64,000 bases of DNA from Nakamurella aerolata. Lineage in GTDB: Bacteria; Actinomycetota; Actinomycetes; Mycobacteriales; Nakamurellaceae. Below the pieces are notes generated by a model. That model did not search any database. It saw only the letters and a list, made by a program, of their open reading frames with translations, and had not been told where the DNA came from. The DNA lies in NCBI RefSeq assembly GCF_013002705.1, contig NZ_JABEND010000002.1, positions 1 through 64,000 of the forward strand, in the 5' to 3' direction. The position numbers and the translations under genes are program-made. This document shows positions 8,575-22,067 of the stretch, in pieces. Each line of letters starts with the position of its first letter. The stretch's first letter is position 1.

Positions 8575-9935
8575 ACGCCGAACGAAAGAGCCGAAACATG
8601 GCACAGCACAGCAGGTCCGACCGGGCCGGCGCGGGGATCGAGCTGCCCGGCGCGCCCAGCAGAGCCCCGATCGCCGACATCAGGGCAACCACCGTCACGG
8701 TGCCGCTGCAGGCCCCGCTGCGACACAGCAACGGCACCCACTGGGGACGGTTCGTCCGCACCATCGTCGAGGTGGAGACCGCTGACGGTGCCGTGGGTGT
8801 CGGCGAGCTCGGGGGTGGTGGCGCCAGCGCCGAAGAAGCCGTCCGCGCGCTGCGTCCTTACCTCATCGGGCACGACCCGGCCCGCACCGAGGCGCTGCGG
8901 TTCATGATCGCCAACCCGACCGCAAGCCTCTACAACAACCGCACCCAGCTGCTCGCGGCAGTCGAGTTCGCCTGCCTCGACGTGCTCGGCAAGCAGCTGA
9001 ACGTGTCGGTGGCCGATCTGCTGGGCGGACGACTGCGCGACCAGGTCGAGTTCGCCTCGTACCTGTTCTTCCGGTATCCGGGCCCGGACGACTCCGATGA
9101 GGTGCGCACCGCCGAGCAACTCGTCGAGCACGCGCAGGAGCTGAAGCAGCGCAACGGGTTCCGGGTGCACAAGCTCAAGGGCGGAGTGTTTCCCACCGAC
9201 TACGAGCTGGAGTGCTACCGCGCCCTGGCCCAGGCACTGCCGGGTGACATGCTGCGCTACGACCCGAACGGTGCGCTCAGTGTCGAGCAGGCCATCAGGT
9301 TCGCCGGCGCCATCGCCGATCTGCCCAACGACTACCTGGAAGACCCGACCTGGGGAATGTCCGGCATGCGGCGGGTGCGGCAGAACACCGCGATCCCGTT
9401 GGCCACCAACACCATCGTGGTCAACTTTGAACAGCTCGCCGCCAATATTGCCGATCCCGCCGTCGACGTGGTGCTGCTGGACACCACGTTCTGGGGCGGG
9501 ATCCGGCCGTGCATCAGGGCGGCGGGGGTGTGCGAGACCTTCCAACTGGGTGTCGCGGTGCACTCCTCGGGTGAGCTGGGGATTCAGTTGGCCACCATGC
9601 TGCATCTCGGGGCGGTGCTGCCCAACCTCACCTTCGCCGCGGATGCGCACTACCACCACTTGGTCGACGACGTGATCGCCGGCGGCAAACTCGACTACGC
9701 CGACGGCAAGGTCGCGGTCCCCAGCGGCCCCGGCCTCGGCGTCGAGCTGGACGCCGACAAGGTGGCCGAGTATGCCGAGTTGTACCGCGAGCTGGGCAAC
9801 TATCCCTACGACCGCGACCCGGGCCGGCCGGACTGGTATCCATTGCTGCCCAACGCCGATTTTGCCGACCCCGCAGCCGCGGGCGTCCCAGATGCTCTGC
9901 AATCCTCTTACCGAAGAATGAGCCGGAAGGACTGA
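8571..9935 (+). CDS. Glucarate dehydratase-like enolase-superfamily enzyme
   Basis: A 454-residue member of the mandelate racemase/glucarate dehydratase branch of the enolase superfamily. Expected acid/base and metal positions are all visible: K201-x-K203 in VHKLKGG, D231 and N233 in RYDPNG, E257 in LEDPTW, the asparagine in LATNTIVVN, the aspartate in LLDTTFWGG, and H331 in VAVHSSGE. The K-x-K plus H-x-S layout matches glucarate dehydratases, which remove water from hexarates to give 5-keto-4-deoxyglucarate. The true substrate could be another sugar acid. The ATG at 8571 overlaps the SDR stop; a second in-frame ATG at 8598 is a good alternative. Confidence 0.87.
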   Translation: MNAERKSRNMAQHSRSDRAGAGIELPGAPSRAPIADIRATTVTVPLQAPLRHSNGTHWGRFVRTIVEVETADGAVGVGELGGGGASAEEAVRALRPYLIGHDPARTEALRFMIANPTASLYNNRTQLLAAVEFACLDVLGKQLNVSVADLLGGRLRDQVEFASYLFFRYPGPDDSDEVRTAEQLVEHAQELKQRNGFRVHKLKGGVFPTDYELECYRALAQALPGDMLRYDPNGALSVEQAIRFAGAIADLPNDYLEDPTWGMSGMRRVRQNTAIPLATNTIVVNFEQLAANIADPAVDVVLLDTTFWGGIRPCIRAAGVCETFQLGVAVHSSGELGIQLATMLHLGAVLPNLTFAADAHYHHLVDDVIAGGKLDYADGKVAVPSGPGLGVELDADKVAEYAELYRELGNYPYDRDPGRPDWYPLLPNADFADPAAAGVPDALQSSYRRMSRKD

Positions 9936-9937
9936 AC

Positions 9938-10923
9938 GTGCCGCTTTTCGATCTCCCGCTCGCCGAGCTGGAGCAATACCGGTACCCGCGGACGCCACCG
10001 GGGGATCTGCGCGAGTTCTGGGACACCACGCTGGCCGAATCGCGGGCGGCCGCCGGCGAGCCGGTGATCACCCCTGCGCAGCACCGGATGACGGCGTTGG
10101 ATGCCTCCGACGTCACCTTCACCGGCTTCGGCGGTGAGCCGATCAAGGCGTGGTGGCTGCGGCCCGCCGGCTGGGACTCGTCACCGCGTCCGGCCGTTGT
10201 CGAGTACCTCGGCTACGGCGGTGGCCGCGGGCTGGTGCACGAACGGCTGCTGTGGGCGGCGCACGGCTACCACTACCTTGTGGTCGACAGCCGCGGCCAG
10301 GGCAGCCTGTGGAACACCGGGGACACCGCCGACCCGCACGGCAGCGTCCCGGCCGCAGACGGCTACCTCACCCGGGGGGTCGACGACCCGGCAAACCTCT
10401 ACTACCGCAGGCTGTACACCGATGCGGCGCTGGCGATCGACACTGCCGCCGCCTTGCCAGGCGTCGACCCGAGCCGCGTCGCGGTGGTGGGTCACAGCCA
10501 AGGCGGTGCGATGGCGTTGGCCGCCGCCGCGCTGAATCCGCGGGCCGCCTGCTCGGCGGCGCGGGCGCCGTTCATGTGCGGTATCGACCGCAACCTCGAG
10601 ATCACCGCGGCGGAACCGTACGCGCAGCTCGGCCGGTACCTGTCGGTGCACCGCGATCCGTCGGTGCTCGACGTGCTTGCCTACGTCGACTGTGCGCTGC
10701 TCACCCCGTGGATCGACTGCCCGGTGACGGTCAGCGTTGCGCTGCAAGACATCACCTGCCCGCCGTCGGGCATCTACGGTGCCATCAATAACCTGCCCAA
10801 CCCGGCCAACGTCATCGTCTGGCCGTACAACGGTCACGAGGCCGGCCGCGCGTTCGAAGACCAACAATGGGTGGAGTGGGTCGGCGAGCAGCTCGGCGGC
10901 AACGGCGGAGGCCCTGGCCAAGC

Positions 10924-10927
<4 letters not shown>
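9938..10927 (+). CDS. Acetylxylan esterase / cephalosporin-C deacetylase family (CE7)
   Basis: A 329-residue alpha/beta hydrolase of the AXE1 (CE7) family, which removes acetyl groups from xylo-oligosaccharides and similar small acetylated sugars in the cytoplasm. Visible features: an N-terminal FDLPLAELEQYR segment with FWDTTLAES, the RGQG motif (DSRGQG) of CE7 enzymes, the nucleophile S187 in GHSQGG, an aspartate in ALQDITCPPS, and a histidine in YNGHEAG. No signal peptide is seen, consistent with action on imported oligosaccharides. The GTG at 9938 has a GGAAGG ribosome site. The stop overlaps the next start. Confidence 0.9.
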
Positions 10928-15071
<4,144 letters not shown>

Positions 15072-15095
15072 GCGGGCGCGTGGCAGGCTAGCGGC

Positions 15096-15746
15096 ATGCC
15101 GCACATCTCTGTCGCCGCCGTGCTGTTCGACCTTGACGGGACGCTGGTCGACTCCACCGGAAGCGTGGAACGCAACTGGCGCAAGCTTTCTGACGGGATC
15201 GGGGTGCCGTGGCCGCAGGTACAGCCGTGGATCCACGGTATCCCGGTGCCGCAGGTGCTGGCCCGGTTGCGGCCGGATTTCACGCCCGAGCAGGTGCAAC
15301 AGTGGCGGCAGTTCATGATCGACGGCGAGGCCACCGACACCGGCGATGTTGTTCCCATCCCGGGTGCGCTGACCGCACTGGACGAGTTGCCGACCAATCG
15401 ATGGGCGATCGTCACCTCCGGCCCGCGGCGGCTGGCGTTGGCCCGGATCAACGCCGCCGGGCTGCCGTTGCCCCGGCACCTGGTGACCGCCGACGACGTC
15501 GCCGTCGGCAAGCCGGACCCGGCGCCGTTCCTGTTGGGCGCCAAGACCGTTGGTGCCGAGCCGGCGCAATGCGTCGCGTTCGAGGACTCGCCGGCCGGGG
15601 TGCAATCGGCGCGGGCCGCTGGTATGCCGGTGATCGCACTGACCACCACCCATCCGGAGATCGGCGAGCTGGGGGTGCCAACCATCACCGACCTGACGCA
15701 AGTGGAGTTTTCCGCCGACCGGGCCGGCGTCGTCGTCAGCTACTGA
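15096..15746 (+). CDS. HAD family phosphatase
   Basis: A 216-residue subfamily IA haloacid-dehalogenase phosphatase, beta-phosphoglucomutase/sugar-phosphatase type. Motif I is LFDLDGTLVDST, motif II the serine in AIVTSGPRR, motif III the lysine in VGKPDPAPF, and motif IV FEDSPAGVQSARAAG. A small helical cap lies between motifs I and II. It follows tgt by 24 bases and is probably co-transcribed. Its substrate is unknown; with queuosine genes on both sides, dephosphorylation of a queuosine nucleotide is conceivable but unproven, since this subfamily is broadly sugar-phosphate specific. Confidence 0.9.
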   Translation: MPHISVAAVLFDLDGTLVDSTGSVERNWRKLSDGIGVPWPQVQPWIHGIPVPQVLARLRPDFTPEQVQQWRQFMIDGEATDTGDVVPIPGALTALDELPTNRWAIVTSGPRRLALARINAAGLPLPRHLVTADDVAVGKPDPAPFLLGAKTVGAEPAQCVAFEDSPAGVQSARAAGMPVIALTTTHPEIGELGVPTITDLTQVEFSADRAGVVVSY

Positions 15747-15776
15747 GCCACCGCCGGGCCCCAGGGGCCATCCGCC

Positions 15777-16493
15777 TCAGGTGCCGGCGGCCGGCGGTGA
15801 TTGCGCTGCCAGTGCCGACTGGTAGCTGGGCTCGCGCTTCTTGATCGCGTTGATCACCGGCACCGTGACGACGGGCAGCAACGCCGCCTCCACCGCGACC
15901 TTGATCACGAAGCCGAGCAGCGTGTAGTTGGCCAGATCCTTGAAGCCGGTTATGCCGATGGCGGGCCCGGCGATCAGGCAGAACGTCAGGGTGTCGAAGA
16001 ACTCGCTTACCACAGTGGAACTGAGCGCCCGCAGCCACAGCTTGTTCTCCTTGTTGCGGGCCTTGAGTTTCACCATGACATACGAGTTGAGGAACTCGCC
16101 GATCAGGTAGCCGCAGATGCCGGCCAACAGGATCTGCGGGACGACGCCGACGATGGTGTCGAACGCATCCTGGCCGGTGTAGCCGGGCGCACCGGGGGAG
16201 ATGCTGACCAGCCAGAACACCAGGTTGGCCAGCAGCAGCATCACGAAACCCAGCAGGATCACCCGCCTCGCCGCCCGCAGGCCGTACACCTCGGTCATCA
16301 CATCGCCGATCACGTAGGTGAGCGGGAACACGAAAACGCCGCCGTCGGTCAGCACCGGCCCGAACTCGATGCCCTTGGTGGCGCCGATGTTGCTGATCAG
16401 CAGCAGGGTGCAGAAGATCCCGGCGAGCATCGGATAGAACATCGTCCCCGCTGTCGCGTATGCCGCTCGGCTGTCGAGGCTGCCTGGCACCAC
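15777..16493 (-). CDS. Queuosine precursor transporter (YhhQ/vitamin uptake-like)
   Basis: About 238 residues with six hydrophobic segments, of the YhhQ/PF02592 family that imports queuosine precursors (preQ0, preQ1 or queuine). Diagnostic stretches are LISNIGATKGIEFG near the first helix, FPLTYVIGDVMTEVYGLRAARRVI, and SEFFDTLTFCLIA. GTGs at 16493/16490 and an ATG at 16442 are possible starts; the longer form leaves a short cytoplasmic leader before the first helix. It converges on the tgt-HAD pair and is divergent from the HTH-MurA gene. With tgt and no visible queCDEF genes, this suggests salvage rather than synthesis. Confidence 0.88.
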   Translation of the reverse strand: MVPGSLDSRAAYATAGTMFYPMLAGIFCTLLLISNIGATKGIEFGPVLTDGGVFVFPLTYVIGDVMTEVYGLRAARRVILLGFVMLLLANLVFWLVSISPGAPGYTGQDAFDTIVGVVPQILLAGICGYLIGEFLNSYVMVKLKARNKENKLWLRALSSTVVSEFFDTLTFCLIAGPAIGITGFKDLANYTLLGFVIKVAVEAALLPVVTVPVINAIKKREPSYQSALAAQSPPAAGT

Positions 16494-16668
16494 GCCGCCA
16501 CGGCGTCGCCGGCGCGCAGTCAGCGGGGAAAGGGAACGGGGAGTTGTCACGGCTGGCGATTGTGTCGCGGGCGCGGGCCGGTGATCAACTCGGCGCCGGC
16601 GCCAGGGACGCTCCGCCGGCTCCGGTGCGCCGCTCAGGACGAACACGCCCCGGCATGGAGCCTCCTGA

Positions 16669-16686
16669 TATCTCACATGTGAGTTA
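16669..16686. promoter_or_regulatory. Palindromic operator candidate before HTH-murA
   Basis: The 18 bases TATCTCACATGTGAGTTA form a palindrome with a perfect 12-base core (CTCACATGTGAG, 16672-16683) ending just before the ATG at 16686. The downstream protein begins with its own XRE-type helix-turn-helix, so autoregulation through this site is an attractive inference. It also covers the normal ribosome-binding position. Confidence 0.55.
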
Positions 16687-18227
16687 TGGTGCTCAACATG
16701 GTTGACCAGTATCTGAGCCAGGTGGGCACCCTGATCCGGGCCGCTCGCCGGAACAAAAGCCTTACCCAGTCCGATCTGGCGCGTTCGCTGCATACCTCGC
16801 AGAGCGCCGTCGCCCGCATCGAACAGGGCCGTCAGAATCTCAGCCTTGAGATGCTGGCTCGCATCGGTGAGGCGCTGGGCACCGAGGTGGTCACCGTCTC
16901 CAGCAACGCCCCGCTGAACCTGCGGATCGAGGGCGGCCGCCCGCTGTCCGGTTCCATCGACGTGCGGACCAGCAAGAACGCCGCAGTGGCGTGCCTGTGT
17001 GCCGCGCTGCTGAACAAGGGCACCACCACGTTGCGCAGCCTGGCCCGGATCGAGGAGGTCAACCGGATCGTCGAGGTGCTCTCCTCGATCGGCGTCAACT
17101 GCCGTTGGCTGCCCGGGACGGACGATCTGGAGATCCGCCCGCCGCGCCGGCTCGACCTCGCCGCCATCGACGAGGACGCCGCCCGCCGGACCCGCACCAT
17201 CCTGATGTTCCTCGGCCCGCTGCTGCACGAGTTCGGGGCCTTCTCGCTGCCGATGGCCGGTGGCTGCGACCTCGGCACCCGCACCGTCGAGCCGCACCTG
17301 CAGGCGCTGCGCACCTTCGGCCTCGACGTGGTGGCCCATGCCGGCAAATACACCGCGACGGTGACCCCGGACGTCCGCCCGGCCCGGCCCATCGTGCTCA
17401 CCGAGCGTGGCGACACCGTCACCGAGAACGCATTGTTCGCCGCCGCCCGCACCGAGGGCGTCACGGTCATCCGCAACGCCAGCCCCAACTACATGGTGCA
17501 GGATCTGTGCTTCTTCCTGCGGAAGCTGGGCGTGCAGATCGACGGCATCGGCACCACAACGCTGACCGTGCAAGGCATCTCGGAGATCCGCACCGATGTC
17601 GAGTACTTCCCGTCGGAGGATCCCATCGAGGCGATGAGCCTGCTCACCGCCGGCATCGTCACCAAGTCGGAGATCACCGTCAAGCGGGTTCCGATCGAGT
17701 TCATGGAGATCGAGCTGGCGGTGCTGGAGTCGATGGGCGCCTCGTTCACCGTCGGCGAGGAGTATCTGGCGGCCAACGGAGCCACCCGGCTGGTCGACGT
17801 CACCACCCATCCGTCCCGGCTGCACGCGGCCAAGGACAAGATCCACCCGATGCCGTTCCCCGGGTTGAACATCGACAACCTGCCGTTCTTCGCCGTCATC
17901 GCCGCCTGCGCCGACGGTGAGACCACCATCCACGACTGGGTGTACGAGAACCGGGCCATCCACCTCACCGAGTTGGAGCGGCTCGGCGCCAGGGTGAAGC
18001 TGATGGACCCGCACCGGCTGCTGATCAGCGGGCCGACCCGTTGGCGGGCAACGGAAATGATGTCGCCGCCGGCGCTGCGACCCGCCGTGGTGCTGCTGCT
18101 GGCGATGCTGGCCACCCCGGGAGTATCGGTGCTGCGCAACATCTATGTGATCAACCGCGGCTACGAGAACCTCGACGGCCGGCTGAATGCTTTGGGCGCC
18201 AACATCGAAGTCTTCCGCGACCGGTGA
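16686..18227 (+). CDS. HTH-domain MurA-like UDP-GlcNAc 1-carboxyvinyltransferase
   Basis: A 513-residue fusion. Residues about 8-72 are an XRE-type helix-turn-helix (TLIRAARRNKSLTQSDLARS, then TSQSAVARIEQGRQNLSLE). Residues about 77-510 are an EPSP-synthase-fold MurA domain, which transfers enolpyruvate from PEP to UDP-GlcNAc in peptidoglycan synthesis. MurA K22-equivalent K97 (TSKNA) and the catalytic-loop cysteine C194 (MAGGCDLGTRT) are both present, so the enzyme may be active. Such fusions occur in actinobacteria beside a stand-alone MurA and may be regulators that sense wall precursors. Either ATG, 16686 or 16698, could start it. Confidence 0.9.
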   Translation: MVLNMVDQYLSQVGTLIRAARRNKSLTQSDLARSLHTSQSAVARIEQGRQNLSLEMLARIGEALGTEVVTVSSNAPLNLRIEGGRPLSGSIDVRTSKNAAVACLCAALLNKGTTTLRSLARIEEVNRIVEVLSSIGVNCRWLPGTDDLEIRPPRRLDLAAIDEDAARRTRTILMFLGPLLHEFGAFSLPMAGGCDLGTRTVEPHLQALRTFGLDVVAHAGKYTATVTPDVRPARPIVLTERGDTVTENALFAAARTEGVTVIRNASPNYMVQDLCFFLRKLGVQIDGIGTTTLTVQGISEIRTDVEYFPSEDPIEAMSLLTAGIVTKSEITVKRVPIEFMEIELAVLESMGASFTVGEEYLAANGATRLVDVTTHPSRLHAAKDKIHPMPFPGLNIDNLPFFAVIAACADGETTIHDWVYENRAIHLTELERLGARVKLMDPHRLLISGPTRWRATEMMSPPALRPAVVLLLAMLATPGVSVLRNIYVINRGYENLDGRLNALGANIEVFRDR

Positions 18228-18260
18228 GGTCAGTGACTGGGCGTTGCTCCCGGTAGCCGG

Positions 18261-19199
18261 TCAGCCGGCGCCGGTGAGTGCCGCGGGAGCGGTCCACGGC
18301 TCGGTCGGAAGCGTGTCGGGGTCGAACCGGCGGAGCAAGGCTTGGGTGTCCACCCGCTCGCCCGGCGCGGCCAGCCCGAGCGAGACGGCCAAGGCGTTCA
18401 GCACGGCGCCGGCGTCAGTACCCTTGGCGGCCAACTGTTCCAGGGTGACGGCGCCGTCCCGCTTGGCCAGCCGCTGTCCGGTCGGCCCGAGCACCAGCGG
18501 CACGTGCGCGTACTCCGGCACCGGCAGGTGCAGCAGCGTCGCCAGGTACGCCTGGCGCGGCGTCGATGGGAGCAGATCATCCCCGCGGACCACCTGGCCG
18601 ACCCGCTGGGCGTTGTCGTCGATGACGCTCACCAGGTTGTAGGCGGGGGTGCCGTCGAATCGGGCCAACACGAAATCGTCGACGGTGCCGGTGTAGTCGC
18701 CGTGCAGCCGGTCGTGCACGGTGAACTCGGTGGCGTCGCTGCGCAGCCGGATCGCCGGCGGTCGATCGGCCTCGGCGCGCCGGCGTGCTCGCTCGGCGTC
18801 GGTGAGGTCCCGGCAGGTCCCCGGATACGCGCCCGGCGGTGCGTGCGGAGCCGTCGGCGCCGCCAGGATGTCCTTGCGGGAGCAGAAGCATTCGAAGGTG
18901 CGGCCATGCGCGCTGAGCCGATCGATCACCGCCGCGTAAACCTCGCGGTGCTCCGACTGCACCAGCGGCTCGCCGTCCCAGTCGATGCCGAGCGCGGCCA
19001 GATCGGCCAACTGCCGATCGGCCGCACCCGGCCGGGACCGCTCGTCCAGGTCCTCGATGCGCATGCCGAACGGACGCCGCTCCGAGCGGGCGAACAGCCA
19101 GGCGAGCAGCGCGGTCCGCAGGTTGCCCAGGTGCAGGTCGCCGGACGGGCTCGGCGCGTACCGGCCGGCGCGGCGTTCGGGAGCGGACCGCTGTGGCAT
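18261..19199 (-). CDS. gluQRS: Glutamyl-Q tRNA(Asp) synthetase
   Basis: A 312-residue truncated glutamyl-tRNA synthetase lacking the anticodon-binding half, the GluQRS family. It activates glutamate and attaches it to queuosine-34 of tRNA-Asp. The HIGH-type motif is APSPSGDLHLGN and the KMSKS-type motif AKRDGAVTL. Zinc ligands follow the GluQRS pattern: C-x-C in ECFCSRKD, then tyrosine and cysteine in AYPGTC. The ATG at 19199 is preferred over an in-frame TTG at 19235 because conserved sequence begins shortly after it. Together with tgt and the transporter it completes a queuosine-related set within 5.4 kb. Confidence 0.93.
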   Translation of the reverse strand: MPQRSAPERRAGRYAPSPSGDLHLGNLRTALLAWLFARSERRPFGMRIEDLDERSRPGAADRQLADLAALGIDWDGEPLVQSEHREVYAAVIDRLSAHGRTFECFCSRKDILAAPTAPHAPPGAYPGTCRDLTDAERARRRAEADRPPAIRLRSDATEFTVHDRLHGDYTGTVDDFVLARFDGTPAYNLVSVIDDNAQRVGQVVRGDDLLPSTPRQAYLATLLHLPVPEYAHVPLVLGPTGQRLAKRDGAVTLEQLAAKGTDAGAVLNALAVSLGLAAPGERVDTQALLRRFDPDTLPTEPWTAPAALTGAG

Positions 19200-19254
19200 C
19201 CCCCGACGGTGCTCCGTCCGGCGCCACGTTGTCAAAGGGCGCCCGGACGACCGC

Positions 19255-19818
19255 TTACCAGAGCTCGAAGGGCCCGGTCTTCTGCACGCTCATGGTGGTG
19301 CCGCTGGCCACATGCCGGATCACGCTGCGGGCCTTGACGACCTGGTATCCGGTCTTGAGCCCGTCCGCCATCTTGGTCTGGAACACCCGGCCGGAGTGGA
19401 GCGTCAAGGGCCGGCGGCGGATCGGGGCCAGGTCGTCGCGGTAGCGGTAGTCGACGTCGGCGGTGATCACGTCGGCGGCCAGTTGGTACTGGCAGCTGCG
19501 GTCGACACCGACCCGGCCGGCGTACGTCGCATTGACCACGAACGTCGTCCAATAGGTGTGGCATCGCTTGCTGCGGAACAGATACAGGGTGCCGAAAGGA
19601 GTGTCGCGGTGGTCGATGGTGCTTCTGCTGTCGGAGCACCGGTACAGGCCGGTGGCACCCTTGATCTGCAGGTCCGGGCTCTTGTCGTTGTAGAAGCTCA
19701 CCGGCGGGCCGGCGGGGTGACCGCCGGGGGTGGCGGCCTGCGCCGGCGCGGCGACCGAGGCGAGCGCCAGTGCGACGGCCGCCGCGGAGGCGGCCAGTGG
19801 CTTGGCAAGTGTGAACAT
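19255..19818 (-). CDS. Small secreted protein, DUF2690-like
   Basis: A 187-residue exported protein. It begins MFTLAKPLAASAAAVALAL and has a signal peptidase site around PAQA-ATPGG (about residue 28). The mature part has paired cysteines (LYRCSDSRS and SKRCHTYWTTFVV) and a GTLYLFRSKRCHTYWT block resembling DUF2690 proteins of actinobacteria, whose function is unknown. The gene stands alone between gluQRS and a divergent kinase gene. The match to DUF2690 is by eye and moderate. Confidence 0.65.
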   Translation of the reverse strand: MFTLAKPLAASAAAVALALASVAAPAQAATPGGHPAGPPVSFYNDKSPDLQIKGATGLYRCSDSRSTIDHRDTPFGTLYLFRSKRCHTYWTTFVVNATYAGRVGVDRSCQYQLAADVITADVDYRYRDDLAPIRRRPLTLHSGRVFQTKMADGLKTGYQVVKARSVIRHVASGTTMSVQKTGPFELW

Positions 19819-20007
19819 GACGGGCTCCAGTTCGCTCAGCTGTCCGTGGCTCTCACGGACCGCCTCAGCCTGAGCCGGTCGCCCGGTCGCCGGTATCGGT
19901 AGTGCGACCCCTGTTTCCCGGGTAATCGAACCGGTTCGCGGTGCCAGCGGCGCCCGCGGTTCGCCGCCGCCCGCGGTGTCGTTGGACGTGCGTGGTGCAA
20001 TGCGGGG

Positions 20008-21006
20008 GTGAACGACCAGCCCGAGTTGGCGATGCTGTGGGAATCGGCGGACCCGGCCGAGGAGTTGCCGCGCCGCTTCGGCTTCGCCGACGCCGCCGCG
20101 GCGGTCGGTTGGTTGTCGGAGCTGCTGCGGGAGCGGTGGGCGGTGCGGCTGCGCGGCTGCGCGCGGATCATGCTGAGCGACCGAAACGCCTTGGCGTTGT
20201 TGGAGACCGACGCCGGCCCGATGGTGGCGAAGTGGTCGGCGGCAAGCGCGCACTTCCCGCGGCTGGGCGCGCTCGCCGAGGTGACGAGCCGGCTGGGCCG
20301 GCAGGCCTTGCCGGTCGCGGCACCGGTACCCACCCGCGACGGCCAGGTGCAGGTGCAGATCGACTCGGCATCCATCGCCCTGCAGCCGCGGATCGACGGC
20401 ACTCACCTCGACGTCGGCGACGCCGAGCAGGTGCGCGCCGCCGGGCAGGTCTTGGCACGGCTGCACCGCGCCCTGGCTGAGTCGGCACCGGCGGACCTGC
20501 CGGAACTGTCCGCACCGATCTCGTTGTCGGCGCAGCTGCGCTCCTGGCTGGCATCGGGGCCGCGGCATGTTCCTGCCGACGTGGTGGGCGCCCTTGGCGC
20601 TGTGGTCGCGGCGTCGCCGATCGAACCGGACACACCGATCCAGTTGGTGCACGGCGACTTTCGCGCCGCCAACGTGCTGTGCCGTGGCTCCGAGGTGGTC
20701 GCGGTGATCGACTTCGACGACGCCAGACTGGACCACAGGGTGGTGGAGCTCGCGCGGTCGGCCGCGCTGCTCGGCACCGTCTACCACCACTGGGCGCCGG
20801 TCAGCCCCGAGGTGCACGGGACGTTTCTGGCCGGCTATCAGGCGGTGTCGCCGTTGACGGCGGCGGAGTCAGCCTGGCTGCGGCCGCTGGTGGCCTGGTA
20901 CTCGGCGCGGCTGGCGCCGCCGGGCGGCGACCCTGCCGGTTGGGCGGTGTCCGCGCGTGAGGTGCTGGCAGCGCCTCAGGAGGTGTACTCCGCGTCAGTG
21001 ACGTGA
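20008..21006 (+). CDS. APH-family phosphotransferase
   Basis: A 332-residue protein of the aminoglycoside phosphotransferase/choline kinase fold. The catalytic loop is LVHGDFRAANVL (about residue 215), with the catalytic aspartate and downstream asparagine intact. The metal-binding DFG-equivalent is VIDFDDA (about 234). An N-terminal lobe with MVAKWSA may supply the nucleotide lysine. The family phosphorylates small alcohols such as sugars, choline or aminoglycosides; nothing here identifies the substrate. A GTG at 20008 starts it. It is a single-gene unit converging on the LLM oxidoreductase. Confidence 0.85.
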   Translation: MNDQPELAMLWESADPAEELPRRFGFADAAAAVGWLSELLRERWAVRLRGCARIMLSDRNALALLETDAGPMVAKWSAASAHFPRLGALAEVTSRLGRQALPVAAPVPTRDGQVQVQIDSASIALQPRIDGTHLDVGDAEQVRAAGQVLARLHRALAESAPADLPELSAPISLSAQLRSWLASGPRHVPADVVGALGAVVAASPIEPDTPIQLVHGDFRAANVLCRGSEVVAVIDFDDARLDHRVVELARSAALLGTVYHHWAPVSPEVHGTFLAGYQAVSPLTAAESAWLRPLVAWYSARLAPPGGDPAGWAVSAREVLAAPQEVYSASVT

Positions 21007-21104
21007 TCGAGCCAGGTGACGACCTCGCCGATTCCGTCTGTCACGTACAGGGTTTGCCCCTTCGGGTGGCGCTGCCAGCGGCGGAATCTGCTTCGATCGC
21101 CGGC

Positions 21105-22031
21105 TCAGGTGCCGACGGCGTTGCTGACCTCGGCGACCAGTTCGAGGTGATCGAGGTCGGTCAGGTCCAGCACCTGCAGATACAGCCGGGTGGCACCGGC
21201 GTCGGCGAGCGCGCCGATCTTGTCGGTCACCTCGGACACTGTGCCGCCCAACGCTTCCGAGCGGAGCTGCCGCGGGTCGCGGCCGATCGCGTCGGCCCGC
21301 CGGAGGAACTCGGCGTCGTCGCGGCCGACGCACACCGTCTCCGCCGCGGACATCACGATCGACGCCGGGTCCCTGTCGATCGCGGCGCAGGCCGCCCGCA
21401 CCCGCTCGAATCTGACCCCGGCCTCGTCGGCGGGTGCGAAGGCGGAGTTGAACTCGGCGGCGTACTGCGCGGCCAGCGCCGGGGTGCGGCGCTTGCCGCC
21501 GCCACCGATGATCACCGGGATCGGGTGCTGGATCGGCTTGGGCAACGCGGGGGAGTCCACCACCTGGTAAATGTCGCCGGAGTAGGAGAACGTCTCATCC
21601 TCCGGTGTCGCCCACAGCCCGGTGATGATCGCCAGTTGTTCGCTGAGCACCTCGAAGCGCTGTTTGGTGTCCGGGAATCCGATGCCGTAGGCGGTGTGCT
21701 CGGCGGCGTACCAGCCGGCACCGAGGCCGAAGTCGACCCGGCCGCCACTCATCCGGTCCACCTGCGCCACCGAGATCGCCAGCGGCCCGGGCAGCCGGAA
21801 GGTGGCCGAGGTGACCAGCGTGCCCAGCCGAATCCGCTCGGTCTGCACGGCCAGCGCGGCGAGCGTCAGCCAGGCGTCGGTCGGCCCCGGTGCGCCGTCG
21901 ACGCCCATCGCCAGGTAGTGGTCGGAGCGGAAGAACCCGTCGAACCCGAGCTGCTCGGTGGCCTGCGCCATCCGCAGCAGATCCGCGTAGTCGGCGCCCT
22001 GCTGCGGTTCGGTGAAGATCCTGAAGTCCAT
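21105..22031 (-). CDS. LLM class F420-dependent oxidoreductase
   Basis: A 308-residue luciferase-like monooxygenase fold protein of the actinobacterial F420-dependent group. Typical stretches are MAQATEQLGFDGFFRSDHYLA, RIRLGTLVTSATFRLPGPLA, DRMSGGRVDFGLGAGWYAAEH and PIPVIIGGGGKRRT. The TIM-barrel order of these motifs is regular and the length is normal. Such enzymes use reduced cofactor F420 for redox of diverse substrates, and no substrate can be read here. It lies 36 bases downstream of the alpha-glucosidase gene on the same strand, so it may be read through from the glucan operon. Confidence 0.88.
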   Translation of the reverse strand: MDFRIFTEPQQGADYADLLRMAQATEQLGFDGFFRSDHYLAMGVDGAPGPTDAWLTLAALAVQTERIRLGTLVTSATFRLPGPLAISVAQVDRMSGGRVDFGLGAGWYAAEHTAYGIGFPDTKQRFEVLSEQLAIITGLWATPEDETFSYSGDIYQVVDSPALPKPIQHPIPVIIGGGGKRRTPALAAQYAAEFNSAFAPADEAGVRFERVRAACAAIDRDPASIVMSAAETVCVGRDDAEFLRRADAIGRDPRQLRSEALGGTVSEVTDKIGALADAGATRLYLQVLDLTDLDHLELVAEVSNAVGT

Positions 22032-22067
22032 ATCGCTATCAGATCAGAAGCTTCCCACCAGGGCTCG

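Noticed and set aside
16494-16668. A possible preQ1 riboswitch upstream of the queuosine transporter.
   Set aside because: I could not find a preQ1-type stem and A-rich tail on the minus strand. The region is GC-rich intergenic DNA.
15777-18014. A 745-codon open minus-strand frame covering the transporter gene and running antisense through the HTH-murA gene.
   Set aside because: Only the last third encodes a recognisable protein. The rest is a frame shadow of HTH-murA, with a Gly/Arg/His-rich composition typical of antisense GC-rich DNA.
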